DNA of 64,000 nucleotides from Bin80 sp965220935. GTDB lineage: Bacteria; Bacteroidota; Rhodothermia; Rhodothermales; Bin80. The stretch is taken from NCBI GenBank assembly GCA_965220935.1, contig OZ244857.1:930001-994000 (forward strand). Direction: 5' to 3'. The stretch's first letter is position 1, and every line of letters starts with the position of its first letter. Below are positions 9,139-18,874 of the stretch, piece by piece. Under the pieces are notes generated by a model, which saw only the letters and a list, made by a program, of their open reading frames with translations, was not told where the DNA came from and did not search any database. A program made the position numbers and the translations under genes.

Positions 9139-10121
9139 CAGGGAAAGCGGCGTAGATAGGTTGTTCTAAGTAAAATTTCAATCAGTATAAGAATTAAGCC
9201 AGGCCATAAGAAACGATTGAAATGCTCTTCATAGTCTGTATAGATGCGTGTTTCAATTTCGGTCGTTTCTAGTTCTCCAATGATATTATAGATTTCTCGA
9301 AGCGCCTGTTCGTTGGTCGCCCGAAAATATTGCCCATCAGTCTGATCACTAATAGATTTCAGCATATCTTCATCAATTTCTACGGGAACCATTTGGCGCT
9401 GACGTCCCCCAAAGGGACTATCAACAACAAAAGGGGCTTCTCCATAGGCACCAACACCGATTGCATAGATTCGTACTCCCAATGTAGACGCAACTTCAGA
9501 AGCCGTCACTGGATCAATTTCGCCGCGGTTATTTTGCCCATCAGTGAGGAGAATGATCACCTTACTCTGAGCAACGGAATCTTTGAGTCGGTTCACGGCG
9601 GTCGCAATGGCCGTGCCAATCGCAGTGCCATCTTGAATGGCTCCAACTTCGACCTCCGATAGCATCGTCTGAAGAAATTGATAGTCTAACGTTAAGGGAG
9701 TTTGCGTATAGGCCTTGGCAGCAAATACGATGAGCCCAATCCGGTCCGATACCCGCCCATCAATAAAATCGGACGCAACATCACGGGCAGCTTCAAAGCG
9801 GTTAGGTTTGAAATCCTCAGCACGCATACTTGTAGATGTATCTAACACTAAGATAATGTCAATGCCTTCTGCATACTGCTGTTGGGTCACGTCGGAAGTC
9901 TGGGGGCGAGCGAGCGCTAGAATGCACAGCGCCATCGCGCCCATCCGAAGGATTGATGGTAACACTGATAAGTAAACGCGCATCCCGCGGGGAGATTCCT
10001 GTGTTGCTCTGGTGTTACTGAAGACTAAATATGGACTGTGCCGACGCCGAAACCATACAAACAGGCCATAGGCAGGAATGATAAACAACAGATATAACCA
10101 GTGAGGTTCAGCAAACTCCAT
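9138..10121 (-). CDS. batA: BatA, von Willebrand factor A membrane protein
   Basis: 327 residues: N-terminal helices (WLYLLFIIPAYGLFVWF and a second near 60), VWA domain with intact MIDAS (LVLDTSTSMRAEDFKPNRFEAA), DGTAIGTAIATAVNRL and VIILLTDGQNNRGE, and a C-terminal membrane helix (FLWPGLILILIEILL). It is a paralogue of BatB and anchors the metal-binding VWA domain at the inner membrane. Only 5 bases separate it from the upstream gene. Confidence 0.95.
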   Translation of the reverse strand: MEFAEPHWLYLLFIIPAYGLFVWFRRRHSPYLVFSNTRATQESPRGMRVYLSVLPSILRMGAMALCILALARPQTSDVTQQQYAEGIDIILVLDTSTSMRAEDFKPNRFEAARDVASDFIDGRVSDRIGLIVFAAKAYTQTPLTLDYQFLQTMLSEVEVGAIQDGTAIGTAIATAVNRLKDSVAQSKVIILLTDGQNNRGEIDPVTASEVASTLGVRIYAIGVGAYGEAPFVVDSPFGGRQRQMVPVEIDEDMLKSISDQTDGQYFRATNEQALREIYNIIGELETTEIETRIYTDYEEHFNRFLWPGLILILIEILLRTTYLRRFP

Positions 10122-10126
10122 GATCG

Positions 10127-11086
10127 TTAATCAGTTAGGATGAGTTTTTCACCAGCTTCTCGCTGATCAAATTTTACTTCTATGCGCCGAACGATGCTTA
10201 CCGCTTGCTCTAATACATCCCGTCCCTCTGGGATTGTGGGCGTAAAGTCTGCGAATTTAACCAAGTCCGAGATTGACAAGATATGATCAATCTTTTGTGG
10301 AACCCCAGAAGGGACACGGTGCTGAATGTTAGGATCTATCAAACCCAGAACTAACTCCTGAGTCGTGGACTCGAGAGCGGGAACCTCAAGGCGATGTTCA
10401 ATGTAAGTGCGCAATGTGTCAGAGAGCTCCACATAATAGGCTTCCACTTGGTCTCTTGTTGTAAGCGGGGTCGTTTCTAATGCGTGTAGACGCTCAAGAG
10501 CAATCTCTGCAGGAGGAACGTCAAGAGGTCGGACTGTATTCGCAGGAGGCTCCTCTACATGACGTTTCCTTTGAATGAAATACCAGATTAACCCGCCGAT
10601 GATCAGTATTGCAATTCCAATAAGAACATAAGGCAAAACTGATGGACTAAAATCAACGGGAGGTGCCATATCCCGGATTCCTTCTGCATCCTGCGGAACA
10701 AGTGATCTAACAAAAATATGTTGAGGATCGGTGGATGCAATAATAGAATCATTATCAAACCTAATAGTTAACGGTGACAGTCTGGCCGTGTCCAAGGAAA
10801 AAGTCGTCACTTCGTAGACTGCACTATCAATTCGACTTAGCGAATCAATCTGTTGAGTGCCAGCGGATAATAGATCAATGGGAATAATATCTCCAAATGC
10901 AGAATCACGGCTTGGAAACGAAGGAATCTGATCAAACCCGTGTAGAGCTACAAGTGTGAGTGTGAATCTATCACCAACCGTGACAGTATCTTCAGACAAG
11001 TAGGCATCAACGCGTTGCGCGTGGGCATCATTAGGGATAATGATTGATATGGCCATCAGGGAAAGGGTGGCAGCATACTTCCTCAT
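10127..11086 (-). CDS. Bat-operon membrane protein of unknown function (batX position)
   Basis: About 319 residues: signal peptide (RKYAATLSLMAISIIIPNDAHAQ), a beta-rich periplasmic region, one membrane helix near 155-175 (PYVLIGIAILIIGGLIWYFI) and a helical cytoplasmic domain with a typical PAEIALERLHALE segment. Genes of this plan (DUF4381-like) sit between the DUF58 gene and batA in Bacteroidota operons. The start is the ATG at 11086, overlapping the DUF58 stop by one base. Function is unknown beyond membership of the complex, which is inferred from position. Confidence 0.8.
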   Translation of the reverse strand: MRKYAATLSLMAISIIIPNDAHAQRVDAYLSEDTVTVGDRFTLTLVALHGFDQIPSFPSRDSAFGDIIPIDLLSAGTQQIDSLSRIDSAVYEVTTFSLDTARLSPLTIRFDNDSIIASTDPQHIFVRSLVPQDAEGIRDMAPPVDFSPSVLPYVLIGIAILIIGGLIWYFIQRKRHVEEPPANTVRPLDVPPAEIALERLHALETTPLTTRDQVEAYYVELSDTLRTYIEHRLEVPALESTTQELVLGLIDPNIQHRVPSGVPQKIDHILSISDLVKFADFTPTIPEGRDVLEQAVSIVRRIEVKFDQREAGEKLILTD

Positions 11087-11961
11087 CAAGCAATCTGGGC
11101 GCGTGCACGGAAAAATTTAGCCAGAGGGTCAACAAAGTCTTCTCCGCATGTGATTTTAACATGATCAACGCGGGCTTTGCGAAATAGCATGTTTAAGTGT
11201 TGGCTGGACTGGGTAGAATTTTGAGTGAAGTGATTTCTGACAGATCGGCTTCCTGTATCAATTAATTTAGATTGTTTTGTTTCTGGGTCATACAGCGTGA
11301 CGAGCCCCAAAGGCGGTAGAACCGTTTCTCGAGGATCCGTGAGTTGAACAGCAACGGTATCATGTCGGCAGGAGACCATTCTGAGTGGGCGTTCAAACCC
11401 CTCATCTAGAAAATCACTGATCAGTAAAACGATTGAGCGACGGCGCATGACTCTAAGGATATGATCTAACGCAGATTGGATTGAGGTAGAAGAGGAGTGA
11501 GGTTCATGAGCGAACAGGTCTCTGATTAGGCGAAGGACATGGCGTCGTCCGCTTTTGGGAGGGACGTATAATTCAACCTGATCGGAAAACAGTATGAGTC
11601 CAACTTTATCATTATTCTTGATTGCGCTAAATCCAAGGATTGCGCAGATTTCAGCAGAAATATCCCGCTTGAACTTATCTTGACTACCAAAATCGCTTGA
11701 TCCAGAGATGTCCACGACTAGTAGCAGTGTCTGCTCTCGTTCTTCTTCAAAAATCTTGACGAAGGTTTCACCAGTTCTAGCAGTCACATTCCAGTCAATG
11801 CTCCGAATATCATCGCCTAATTGATAAGGACGCACTTCGGAAAATTCAATTCCTCTGCCCTTGAAGGCTGAGTTGTATTCACCGCCAAAGACATTATTGA
11901 CCAATCCTTTGGTACGGATTTCAATTTGACGAATCTTTGGAAAAATCTCCCGAGGTATCAT
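11086..11961 (-). CDS. DUF58 domain protein of the Bat operon
   Basis: About 291 residues with the DUF58 hallmarks GRGIEFSEVRPYQLGDDIRSIDWNV and a VWA-like segment (LLLVVDISGSSDFG, VGLILFSDQVELYVPP, SIVLLISDFLDEGFE). Family members are cytoplasmic partners of MoxR AAA+ ATPases in VWA systems. I start at 11961 (MIPREIFPKIRQIEIRTKGLVNNVF); the longer frame to 12069 adds an atypical hydrophobic leader. The expected moxR gene upstream is absent; an unrelated fragment and an IS4-like transposase relic lie there instead. Confidence 0.9.
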   Translation of the reverse strand: MIPREIFPKIRQIEIRTKGLVNNVFGGEYNSAFKGRGIEFSEVRPYQLGDDIRSIDWNVTARTGETFVKIFEEEREQTLLLVVDISGSSDFGSQDKFKRDISAEICAILGFSAIKNNDKVGLILFSDQVELYVPPKSGRRHVLRLIRDLFAHEPHSSSTSIQSALDHILRVMRRRSIVLLISDFLDEGFERPLRMVSCRHDTVAVQLTDPRETVLPPLGLVTLYDPETKQSKLIDTGSRSVRNHFTQNSTQSSQHLNMLFRKARVDHVKITCGEDFVDPLAKFFRARAQIA

Positions 11962-12202
11962 CCATGAATGAGTTTTAGAGTAGAACTGTTTTGAGGAAAA
12001 AATGTTGATGACCAATCCTAGCCATACGAAACCCACATTTCCTCGGTGCCTAAACATGTAGGCATTCATCCCATCGTCTGGTGCGGTAGGATGGGCGGAT
12101 TTTGTTTAGATAGTGCCGTCCAGAAACACCTTAACAGCGTTGAATCGCCGACTCTGCATGTGCTTTGAATTTATCAATTGTGAGGTTGAAGGTTTTGAGG
12201 TT

Positions 12203-12493
12203 TTATGCGTTACTGTACTGAAAACAATGAGTTTCAATATGGTCATCCCGCTGTCGGAGCCGATCTTCATAACTCTTCGTGTCAAAAACCTTACCATCAA
12301 GATTCGTAAACCCATACAGAACAGATGTTTCAGCAATTCCCACTAACGGCATAGAATTTAGTTGATCTAGTATTTCAGGTACATCTTCTGCAAATCTGGC
12401 GGGTTTTGCTTGTTTTTGAGGATCAATTCCTGCAATAATCGGACGTTTTCTGATCCTTTTTTCTGTGCGTTCTGACGACTGGACACACCACAC
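12203..12493 (-). other. Unassigned open fragment upstream of the DUF58 gene
   Basis: A 96-codon frame reads like protein (GIDPQKQAKPARF, EILDQLNSMPLVGIAETSVLYGF) but I do not recognise the family. It sits between the DUF58 gene and the broken IS4-like transposase and has no clear start signal. It may be a truncated gene cut by the insertion. It is not MoxR: no Walker motif is present. The remainder of 12070-12550 shows nothing else I can support. Confidence 0.25.
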
Positions 12494-12550
12494 CCAGCCC
12501 CTCTCATATAATCAGGGGTTCACGTTCTGCCCCTACCGCTCTGGTTTCCG

Positions 12551-13860
12551 CTACGATGAATCAATGTCTACAGTAACCCTAAATCCCTTCGCTATCCCCA
12601 GGTATAGAAACTCCCAACTCTCTAAAACAAACTCCCGAAACAGGTTTCGCACGCGCTCTCTTAGATACTTGAGTCGCCCCATGCTCTCCAAGGCATCATG
12701 GAACAACACATCACAGAGTTGTTCTACCTGATCCACCAAAAAGGCCAGCATCATCAGGCAGGCAAAGACCGTGGACAAATGCTTGTAACCGTGCCCATAA
12801 TTATGCTCAAAATTGTAGCCCTGATTCTTGAGGGTATTGATGGTTTCATTTTCAATTCTCCACCGTGACCGGCCCGCTCGCATGATCTTCAGAAGGTTCT
12901 TCTCATCAAGGGGAATATCGGTCACCCAAGAAAAACGCGTTGTTCGGGGTTTAGAGTGCTTCTTGGTCCCGGGTCTGGTTTCATATACCTCTAAAAAATT
13001 GACTCGCCGATTGGATGCGTTGGCGTCGTTGTGATAGCGAAAACGATACTGAATTCCTTCAACCTCCATCACCACCTCTTGGGTCTGGTCACTGCGATCA
13101 ATATAGTTAAACATGAACGTATGATCTCCAGGCTTCGCTCCAATGATATATCTTAAATTAAGACACCCTAAAAGCCGAAGATGGGGCGCATTGGAAAAGA
13201 GTCCATCTTGGACCACAATCGTCTTCAAATGAGGGTGTTCTCGCCGAAAATACTCCAAGAATCGCTTGCATGCACTGCGCTCAGAGTCATTTTTTGTGGC
13301 GCCATCGCTCTTGATGATCAGAGGAATTACGATCTTTTTGAACGGATGAACCAACGCAGCACATAACATGTGATGAAAATAGGTCTTCGTTCCATTGCGA
13401 TGCTGGCAGTGGACCGACTTGGATGAAAACATGCCGGTTCCGTCTATGGCAAGCAGTACATGATTCTCAATATACCGAAAACCCTCCAGTATCTTTCCCC
13501 GTTGCAATTGAGCAAAGATCTTTTTGAAAGCACCACGCAAATTGAACGGATCCACTTCATCAAGACGCTTGCGCATACCCGAATCACTGGGCACATGGTT
13601 CACAGACGCTTCATGTTGGCGATGATCGCAGGAGAACCATTGCGAATCTTTTGATCAAATTCAAGTAGCGAAGCACACTTCAAAGAAAAAACAGCAAACC
13701 CCGACATCAGGTAATCCACCAGTGTAAATCCCCGTGACACGTTCGTATCCTCAATCTGCTCAAAACAGCTGCGGATGGTGTGAATCAAATGTTTCTTGTG
13801 AAAATACTTGCGTGACGTCCGTTTCATTGATGATAGAATGTAGTGAAATGATGGAATCAA
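12551..13860 (-). pseudogene. IS4-family DDE transposase, frameshifted
   Basis: The N-terminal part (13860 to about 13600: TNVSRGFTLVDYLMSGFAVFSLKCASLLEFD) and the main part (13603-12551) are one transposase split by a single-base loss near 13603. DDE residues are readable: AIDGTGMFSS (first Asp), TIVVQDGLFSN (second Asp) and a glutamate in SRWRIENETINTLKNQGYNFEHNYGHG, which resembles the R-x3-E-x6-K signature of IS4 elements. No slippery site is evident, so I treat this as decay rather than programmed frameshifting. Terminal inverted repeats were not found by eye. Confidence 0.75.
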
Positions 13861-14208
13861 TCATAACTAATACACAAATGAGCCGCAGAATAATTAACCA
13901 GCCTCGCATGAAGAACCATTGCCCTCAAATAAATGCCTAGTTGATCGATGAGTCGTTATAACGTCCAAAATGTGCTCTTCTGACGAAAATTCAGCAAAAT
14001 AGTTTACGAAACTCACGTTTAACAATAGGCCCCAAAGTGCGCTATGGTGGGAAGTTTTAAACTTAGTGGGAATTGCTGCAGATGTTTCATGATTCCTACG
14101 ATATTTCTGGACAGACACCAGATACAGAGAATTGAATAATGAGTTCGGCGATAATCCATACGAAGATGGATTGAGGCATAAGTGTATCCTCCTGATGCTA
14201 TAATCAAT
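13861..14208. other. Intergenic stretch between two mobile elements
   Basis: About 350 bases between the IS4-like relic and IS1634 copy 1. No frame has family resemblance and no RNA or repeat could be supported. Confidence 0.5.
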
Positions 14209-14214
14209 TTATAA

Positions 14215-16373
14215 CTGAAGTTAACCCTATTTTCAATTTCCAGAAGGTCCAGTATTTCCAGAGAATTTGAGAATTTTTGACTACAATCTGGAGGATTATC
14301 TGCCAGAAATATGCTTCAGTCTGACGAACCGGTCACTCAGGAGAGTTTGATATTCAGGAGTTTTAGCGCCTTCATTTGGGTCGGATTGTAATCCTCAAAC
14401 AAGGTCACTTCGGGAGAATTATCGGTTGTGATTTTCGGAACGCCCACTACACGACTCAACCCAGACAAAGTTTTCATCACCGACTCATAACTCATGGCGG
14501 TTTCGTCATCTGATGTCGTCTTGCTTTGCGCTTTCTCTTTGGCTTCATCTGAGCGTTTGGCTGGCGAGACCATATCTTTTCTTTGCGCTCTCTTGAGTTG
14601 CAAGTCATCTTCTAACATGGGCGCGAGCTTCTGACGGAGGTGGTACTCTACATAATAGGCCAACATACACAAAAAGATATGCGCAATAACCCGATGTTCA
14701 CTGCGATGATGAATCGGGCGTACGCGCAACGACATGGATTTCATAGTTCTAAATGCCCATTCTACCGAAGATAAACGCTTGTAATCGGAGACTAATGTCT
14801 CGGGGGCCTTTTTCACACTTGACCGAATGGCATACACGCCGTCCAAGAGTTCGGCTTTTTTAATCGCTTGTTCATTGCGGCTATAGGTAAAATGTCCCTC
14901 CTTAATGTCGTCCAGATTGTAGAACCGCTTTAATTTGTGTTTGCCCACAACCTTCTGGACGCGCATGCCAATTTTGGCTTCGTTTTTTAATCGGCACGGC
15001 GTCGCCGTGATGGCTTTGATAATCTTGTTAAGTCCCTCATCCGCTTTGTCCAACAACGCATCCCGTGTTTGCTTACTCTTGGCCGCTTGTAAGGGGTTCT
15101 TGCACAGAATCAGGGTTTCATCTGGATATAAATCACACTCTAGTTCCACCAGATCCTGCTGATCAAATAAACTCATCTGAATTTCCTTTTGCTCTATCAC
15201 TTCACGCATTTCCTCTTTCCGACGCTCCTCTTTTTCCTGGTGATCTACCACCTTTCGGATCTCCCCCTTTTGCATACCCGTGATCCAATCCAGCCCCACA
15301 GGCATGATCTCCTCTTTAATCTGCTTCTGCTTCAATAACCCCCGATCTCCAACCAATATAACATGCTTTAATCCAAAGGATTCTTGAATCTTAGTAATCT
15401 GACATCCAAGCGTTGCAGTATCGGCGGTATTGCCTGGAAAGACCTCTACCGAGACGGGGCGTCCCTCTGCATCGGTGATCAGCCCATAAACGACTTGCTT
15501 TTTGCCTTTTTTCTTATCTCGGTTATGGCCAAACTCCGCGAAGAAATTTTTCTCCCCTTCCACATAACTACTGCTGACGTCATAGAGCACCATCCCCCCT
15601 TCTGTCAAATGCCGTTTGGCTAACGTGCACTCAATGTCTGCTTTGCACTTGGCCAGCTGATCCATGGCTTCATACAAGTCATCCTGATCAACGTACTTGA
15701 GGTTCAATTCTTCGTTGAGGGTATCGGCAGCGGTCTCTTGATTGAGCATGGTACTGGTCCGGAGTTTGCTGGCCGGGTCTAACACGCGGGCGGCAATCAT
15801 CCCAAGCACCAGGCGACGAAAGCGTGAGTTCTTTGGGGCAATCAGGTCATGGATCTTGAGTTGGGTCATCATGCCCAGGACTGCAGCCACATGCCCGTGG
15901 GGTTTGCTACTGCGAATCTCAAAGGCGTCTTTGATGGTTTTGACCGCCGTGCCACCTTTCAAGAGGATACCAATGCCATCAATGATAGGCTGAGGGAGAC
16001 GGGTAATATTGGAGATGGTCGTTTTGACGACTTTGTTACCAACGCGAGTAGAGGTTCGGATGAGCCAGGTTGGTTTAGAGTTACGGTTCGGAATTTGAGA
16101 GACGTACATGGGTACATAAAGAGTTTGATTATATCTAAATATACGACAAAAACCTATATAAATATGCAAAATAAAAAATTTATTTTAAATAAAATACATG
16201 GGCACACACATTTAGAGAATAAAAACCAAAAAAACCACCGAAAATCGGCTAAATCAGACGTTTAAGGGGACAAAATGCCAATATCAGGGCAGAAATTGGC
16301 GCAGATCAAGAGAAAATAGAGATGCGTTGAACTAAAATAGGCCTATCTCAGGTGAAAATAGGGTTAACTTCAG
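14215..16373 (-). mobile_element. IS1634-family insertion sequence, copy 1 (complete)
   Basis: A 2159-base element bounded by perfect 21-base terminal inverted repeats (14215-14235 and 16353-16373, beginning CTGAAGTTAACCC at each outer end). It is flanked by a 6-base palindromic target duplication TTATAA (14209-14214 and 16374-16379), so the insertion is intact. It carries a single transposase on the minus strand. An almost identical second copy lies at 28513-30671 in the same orientation. Ends, length and target duplication were read directly. Confidence 0.95.
14337..16109 (-). CDS. IS1634-family transposase (copy 1)
   Basis: About 590 residues from the ATG at 16109 (MYVSQIPNRNSKPTWLIRTSTRVGNKVV, the usual IS1634 opening); the frame is open 20 codons further to 16169. 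The DDE core is visible: ALAKRHLTEGGMVLYDVSSSYVEG (first Asp), HVILVGDRGLLKQKQI (second Asp) and LSSVEWAFRTMKSMSLRVRPIHHR (Glu). LVYGLITDAEGRPVSVEVFPGNTADT-type sequence between them is typical of the family. The gene is uninterrupted and inside perfect inverted repeats, so the element is probably active or recently so. Confidence 0.93.
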   Translation of the reverse strand: MYVSQIPNRNSKPTWLIRTSTRVGNKVVKTTISNITRLPQPIIDGIGILLKGGTAVKTIKDAFEIRSSKPHGHVAAVLGMMTQLKIHDLIAPKNSRFRRLVLGMIAARVLDPASKLRTSTMLNQETAADTLNEELNLKYVDQDDLYEAMDQLAKCKADIECTLAKRHLTEGGMVLYDVSSSYVEGEKNFFAEFGHNRDKKKGKKQVVYGLITDAEGRPVSVEVFPGNTADTATLGCQITKIQESFGLKHVILVGDRGLLKQKQIKEEIMPVGLDWITGMQKGEIRKVVDHQEKEERRKEEMREVIEQKEIQMSLFDQQDLVELECDLYPDETLILCKNPLQAAKSKQTRDALLDKADEGLNKIIKAITATPCRLKNEAKIGMRVQKVVGKHKLKRFYNLDDIKEGHFTYSRNEQAIKKAELLDGVYAIRSSVKKAPETLVSDYKRLSSVEWAFRTMKSMSLRVRPIHHRSEHRVIAHIFLCMLAYYVEYHLRQKLAPMLEDDLQLKRAQRKDMVSPAKRSDEAKEKAQSKTTSDDETAMSYESVMKTLSGLSRVVGVPKITTDNSPEVTLFEDYNPTQMKALKLLNIKLS

Positions 16374-16379
16374 TTATAA

Positions 16380-16669
16380 TGCTCTCTCAATCATCAAATG
16401 GAACATCTGAGCCCGACTCATGGATGATCAAGGCTATTCACACATCTACTTCGCACCACGATTCCACAAAATATAGGCAAAAAATTACTCAGATTATCCA
16501 GATTTGATGCAGAACCCCATATTCATCTCCGCGCACACACTGAAGCAACCATTCTAATTTATCAGATCAATTGGATCATGGCACTTGGGATTTTCGTTAG
16601 ATATTATAAATTCAAGAACCCTATTTGGGAGAGTTGAGTTACAGTGATATAACTAAACTCATTTAATTC
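16380..16669. other. Upstream region of the YceI gene
   Basis: About 290 bases between the target duplication of IS1634 copy 1 and the YceI start. AT-rich; it probably holds the promoter for the YceI-PurQ-rhomboid transcript, but I cannot point to convincing promoter boxes. Confidence 0.35.
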
Positions 16670-17257
16670 ATGAAACTTTTTTCCTTGTTTTTTGCTACGT
16701 TATTTTTTGTTGCTTTCACATTGACCAACGAGGAGCCTTCATCGTGGTCTATTGACAATTCCCATTCAAGTATTTCGTTTAAGGTTCGCCATCTTGGGAT
16801 TTCTAATGTCCGTGGAGAGTTTTTAACCTATGATGCAGATATCACGATGGACGGAGATGATTTAAGTTCGCTGGCTGTCAATGCAACTATTGAGACGGCC
16901 AGTATTGACACGGGAAATGAACGCCGTGATGGTCATTTGCGTTCGGATGATTTTTTTGGATCAGAAGAATTCCCAAGCCTTACATTCGTGAGCACGGGTG
17001 TGACCAAGGTTGACGGTAGTGACTTTCATCTTCAAGGTGATTTAACAATCAGAGATGTCACGCAATCGGTTGTGTTGGATGGAAGTTTTTTAGGGACTGC
17101 CATGATGAGAGATACAGAGCGTGCTGGGTTTGAGGCTACAACGACGATCAACCGTAAGGATTTTAATTTATCTTGGGATCAACTGACTGAGGCTGGAGGT
17201 GTCATTGTAGGGCATAATGTTGAAATCAGTTTAGAACTGGAGTTGATTAAAGACTAA
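16670..17257 (+). CDS. YceI-family periplasmic lipid-binding protein
   Basis: 195 residues with a signal peptide (about 1-20) and the YceI lipocalin-like barrel: WSIDNSHSSISFKVRHLGISNVRGEF, the middle segment RDGHLRSDDFFGSEEFPSLTF and the closing DFNLSWDQLTEAGGVIVGHNVEISLELEL. YceI proteins bind isoprenoid-type lipids in the periplasm. All core motifs are intact. PurQ follows after 7 bases, so the two may share a transcript although their roles are unrelated. Confidence 0.93.
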   Translation: MKLFSLFFATLFFVAFTLTNEEPSSWSIDNSHSSISFKVRHLGISNVRGEFLTYDADITMDGDDLSSLAVNATIETASIDTGNERRDGHLRSDDFFGSEEFPSLTFVSTGVTKVDGSDFHLQGDLTIRDVTQSVVLDGSFLGTAMMRDTERAGFEATTTINRKDFNLSWDQLTEAGGVIVGHNVEISLELELIKD

Positions 17258-17264
17258 GGTACCA

Positions 17265-17954
17265 ATGCGTGTGGGCATCATTGTTTTTCCTGGTTCAAAT
17301 TGCGACCATGATGCCTACCATGTTTCTAGGCATGTGTTTGGTCTGGAAACGACCTTCATATGGCATAAGGAGCAGCATTTGCCTCAGGTTGACTTGGTCA
17401 TCATTCCGGGTGGATTTTCCTACGGAGATTATCTGCGATCTGGGGCGATTGCCCGCTTTTCATCAATTATGAAAGATATCGTACGATTTGCTGAGACTGG
17501 GGGGGTAGTGCTTGGGATATGCAATGGTTTTCAGGTTTTATGTGAATGTGGCCTATTGCCAGGGGTGTTACTTCGTAATGCATCGGTTCGTTTTGAATGT
17601 AAATGGGTTCATTTGAGGACTGATAATACTGATACTCCATTTACAGAGTCAGCCGATCTTGGGCAGGTTTTGCGACTTCCAATCGCTCATGGCGAAGGCA
17701 ATTATTTCGCTGACGCTCCTGAGTTAGTGGAATTGGAGCGCAATGGTCAAGTGGTATTCAGATATACAAGCCCTGAGGGTGATATTACGGCCGAGTCCAA
17801 CCCAAACGGATCCGCAAACAATATCGCAGGAATTATTAATCGTCAAGGAAATGTACTTGGGATGATGCCCCATCCTGAGCGTGCAGCTGAGCGGGCTCTT
17901 GGCGGTGTTGATGGGAGGGTTTTATTTGAGAGTCTTTTGACTTCAAAATCTTGA
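17265..17954 (+). CDS. purQ: Phosphoribosylformylglycinamidine synthase subunit PurQ
   Basis: 229-residue class I glutamine amidotransferase that supplies ammonia to PurL in the fourth step of purine synthesis. Visible marks are VGIIVFPGSNCDHDAYH at the N-terminus, IIPGGFSYGDYLRSGAIARFS, the nucleophile cysteine in VLGICNGFQVLCECGLLPG, and the His-Glu pair in MMPHPERAAE. Length is normal. No purL or purS neighbour is in the window. The stop overlaps the rhomboid start. Confidence 0.97.
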   Translation: MRVGIIVFPGSNCDHDAYHVSRHVFGLETTFIWHKEQHLPQVDLVIIPGGFSYGDYLRSGAIARFSSIMKDIVRFAETGGVVLGICNGFQVLCECGLLPGVLLRNASVRFECKWVHLRTDNTDTPFTESADLGQVLRLPIAHGEGNYFADAPELVELERNGQVVFRYTSPEGDITAESNPNGSANNIAGIINRQGNVLGMMPHPERAAERALGGVDGRVLFESLLTSKS

Positions 17955-18556
17955 TGTTATCAGGACTGTCGGCTCCGATCACAATACTGCTGTTGGTATC
18001 CATCGTTTTAGTGAGTGGGTACGCTCTGTTTGGCAACCAACAATTGATTAGCCGATTAGCTTTTCAGCCAATCAAGATTTCAAAGCAGCCCTACCGTTAC
18101 ATTACTGCTGGGTTTGTGCATGTCTCTTTGCCCCATCTTTTGTTTAATGTCATCACATTATATTTTTTCGGTCCATTGTTAGAAATTGAATTAGGATCTG
18201 TCAGATATTTAATTCTCTATTTGGGGTCTTTGTTATCAGCGCATGCACTGACATATTTTCAGAAGCGAGATGACGTTTCTTACAGTTGTGTTGGAGCAAG
18301 TGGAGCGATCAGCGGGGTATTATTTGCCTTTGTGCTTTTTGCTCCGTATCAGCTCATCTACATCTTCGCTGTGATCCCTATTCCAGCTATCTTGTTTGCG
18401 GGTTTATTTGTCGGAGGCAGTATTTATGCTATGAGGGCCGAGCGCTCATTCGGTATTGCTCATGAAGCACACCTTGGCGGTGCGGTCGGGGGAGTATTAT
18501 TGACGATGATTTTAGAGCCTGGGGTAGTTCCTTTATTTCTGGACAAGCTTTTTTGA
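17954..18556 (+). CDS. Rhomboid-family intramembrane serine protease
   Basis: About 200 residues with six predicted membrane helices. The catalytic serine lies in CVGASGAISGVLFAF, the catalytic histidine in HEAHLGGAVGGVLL, and the oxyanion-side asparagine in VSLPHLLFNVITLYFFGP. This is a short prokaryotic rhomboid without extra domains. The ATG at 17954 overlaps the last base of the purQ stop (TGATG). Substrates are unknown. Confidence 0.93.
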   Translation: MLSGLSAPITILLLVSIVLVSGYALFGNQQLISRLAFQPIKISKQPYRYITAGFVHVSLPHLLFNVITLYFFGPLLEIELGSVRYLILYLGSLLSAHALTYFQKRDDVSYSCVGASGAISGVLFAFVLFAPYQLIYIFAVIPIPAILFAGLFVGGSIYAMRAERSFGIAHEAHLGGAVGGVLLTMILEPGVVPLFLDKLF

Positions 18557-18698
18557 TGCGGTTTGGGCTTTCATATGCGATTACATCTCTGCACCGATCT
18601 TATTATTGATTGATTTTTCATAACCCAATATCATATCACCAAGAAGCGATTAGAATATTTTGAATGACAGAATCCTCTGCCATGTGACGAAATTCTTT

Positions 18699-18805
18699 CT
18701 GTGAGAATTGAAAAGAATCATCCAAATCCGTCAGCACTGTCAGGATACGACAACCTGATAACTTTCAATATACTGTGAGAATTGAATAGCGTCATCCAAA
18801 TCCGT
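18699..18805. repeat. Pair of 33-base imperfect direct repeats
   Basis: Two copies at 18699-18731 and 18773-18805 share CTGTGAGAATTGAA and TCATCCAAATCCGT around a short variable middle; start-to-start distance is 74 bases. They lie in the 318-base gap between the rhomboid and VanZ-like genes. A small hairpin-forming stretch (GGATGAAAAGACATCC) follows at about 18808-18823. Function unknown. Confidence 0.7.
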
Positions 18806-18874
18806 GCAGGATGAAAAGACATCCTTTTCAGTTATGTTTATTGGTAAATAGGTGTTATACAATCAATCAAATAC

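Noticed and set aside
12106..12336. 76-codon minus-strand frame next to the DUF58 gene
   Set aside because: Overlaps a better frame, lacks any family resemblance and has no start signal.
13603..13660. Programmed frameshift in the IS4-like transposase
   Set aside because: No slippery heptamer at the junction; a simple missing base explains it better.
18699..18805. Short CRISPR array
   Set aside because: Only two imperfect repeats, no further spacers and no cas genes.
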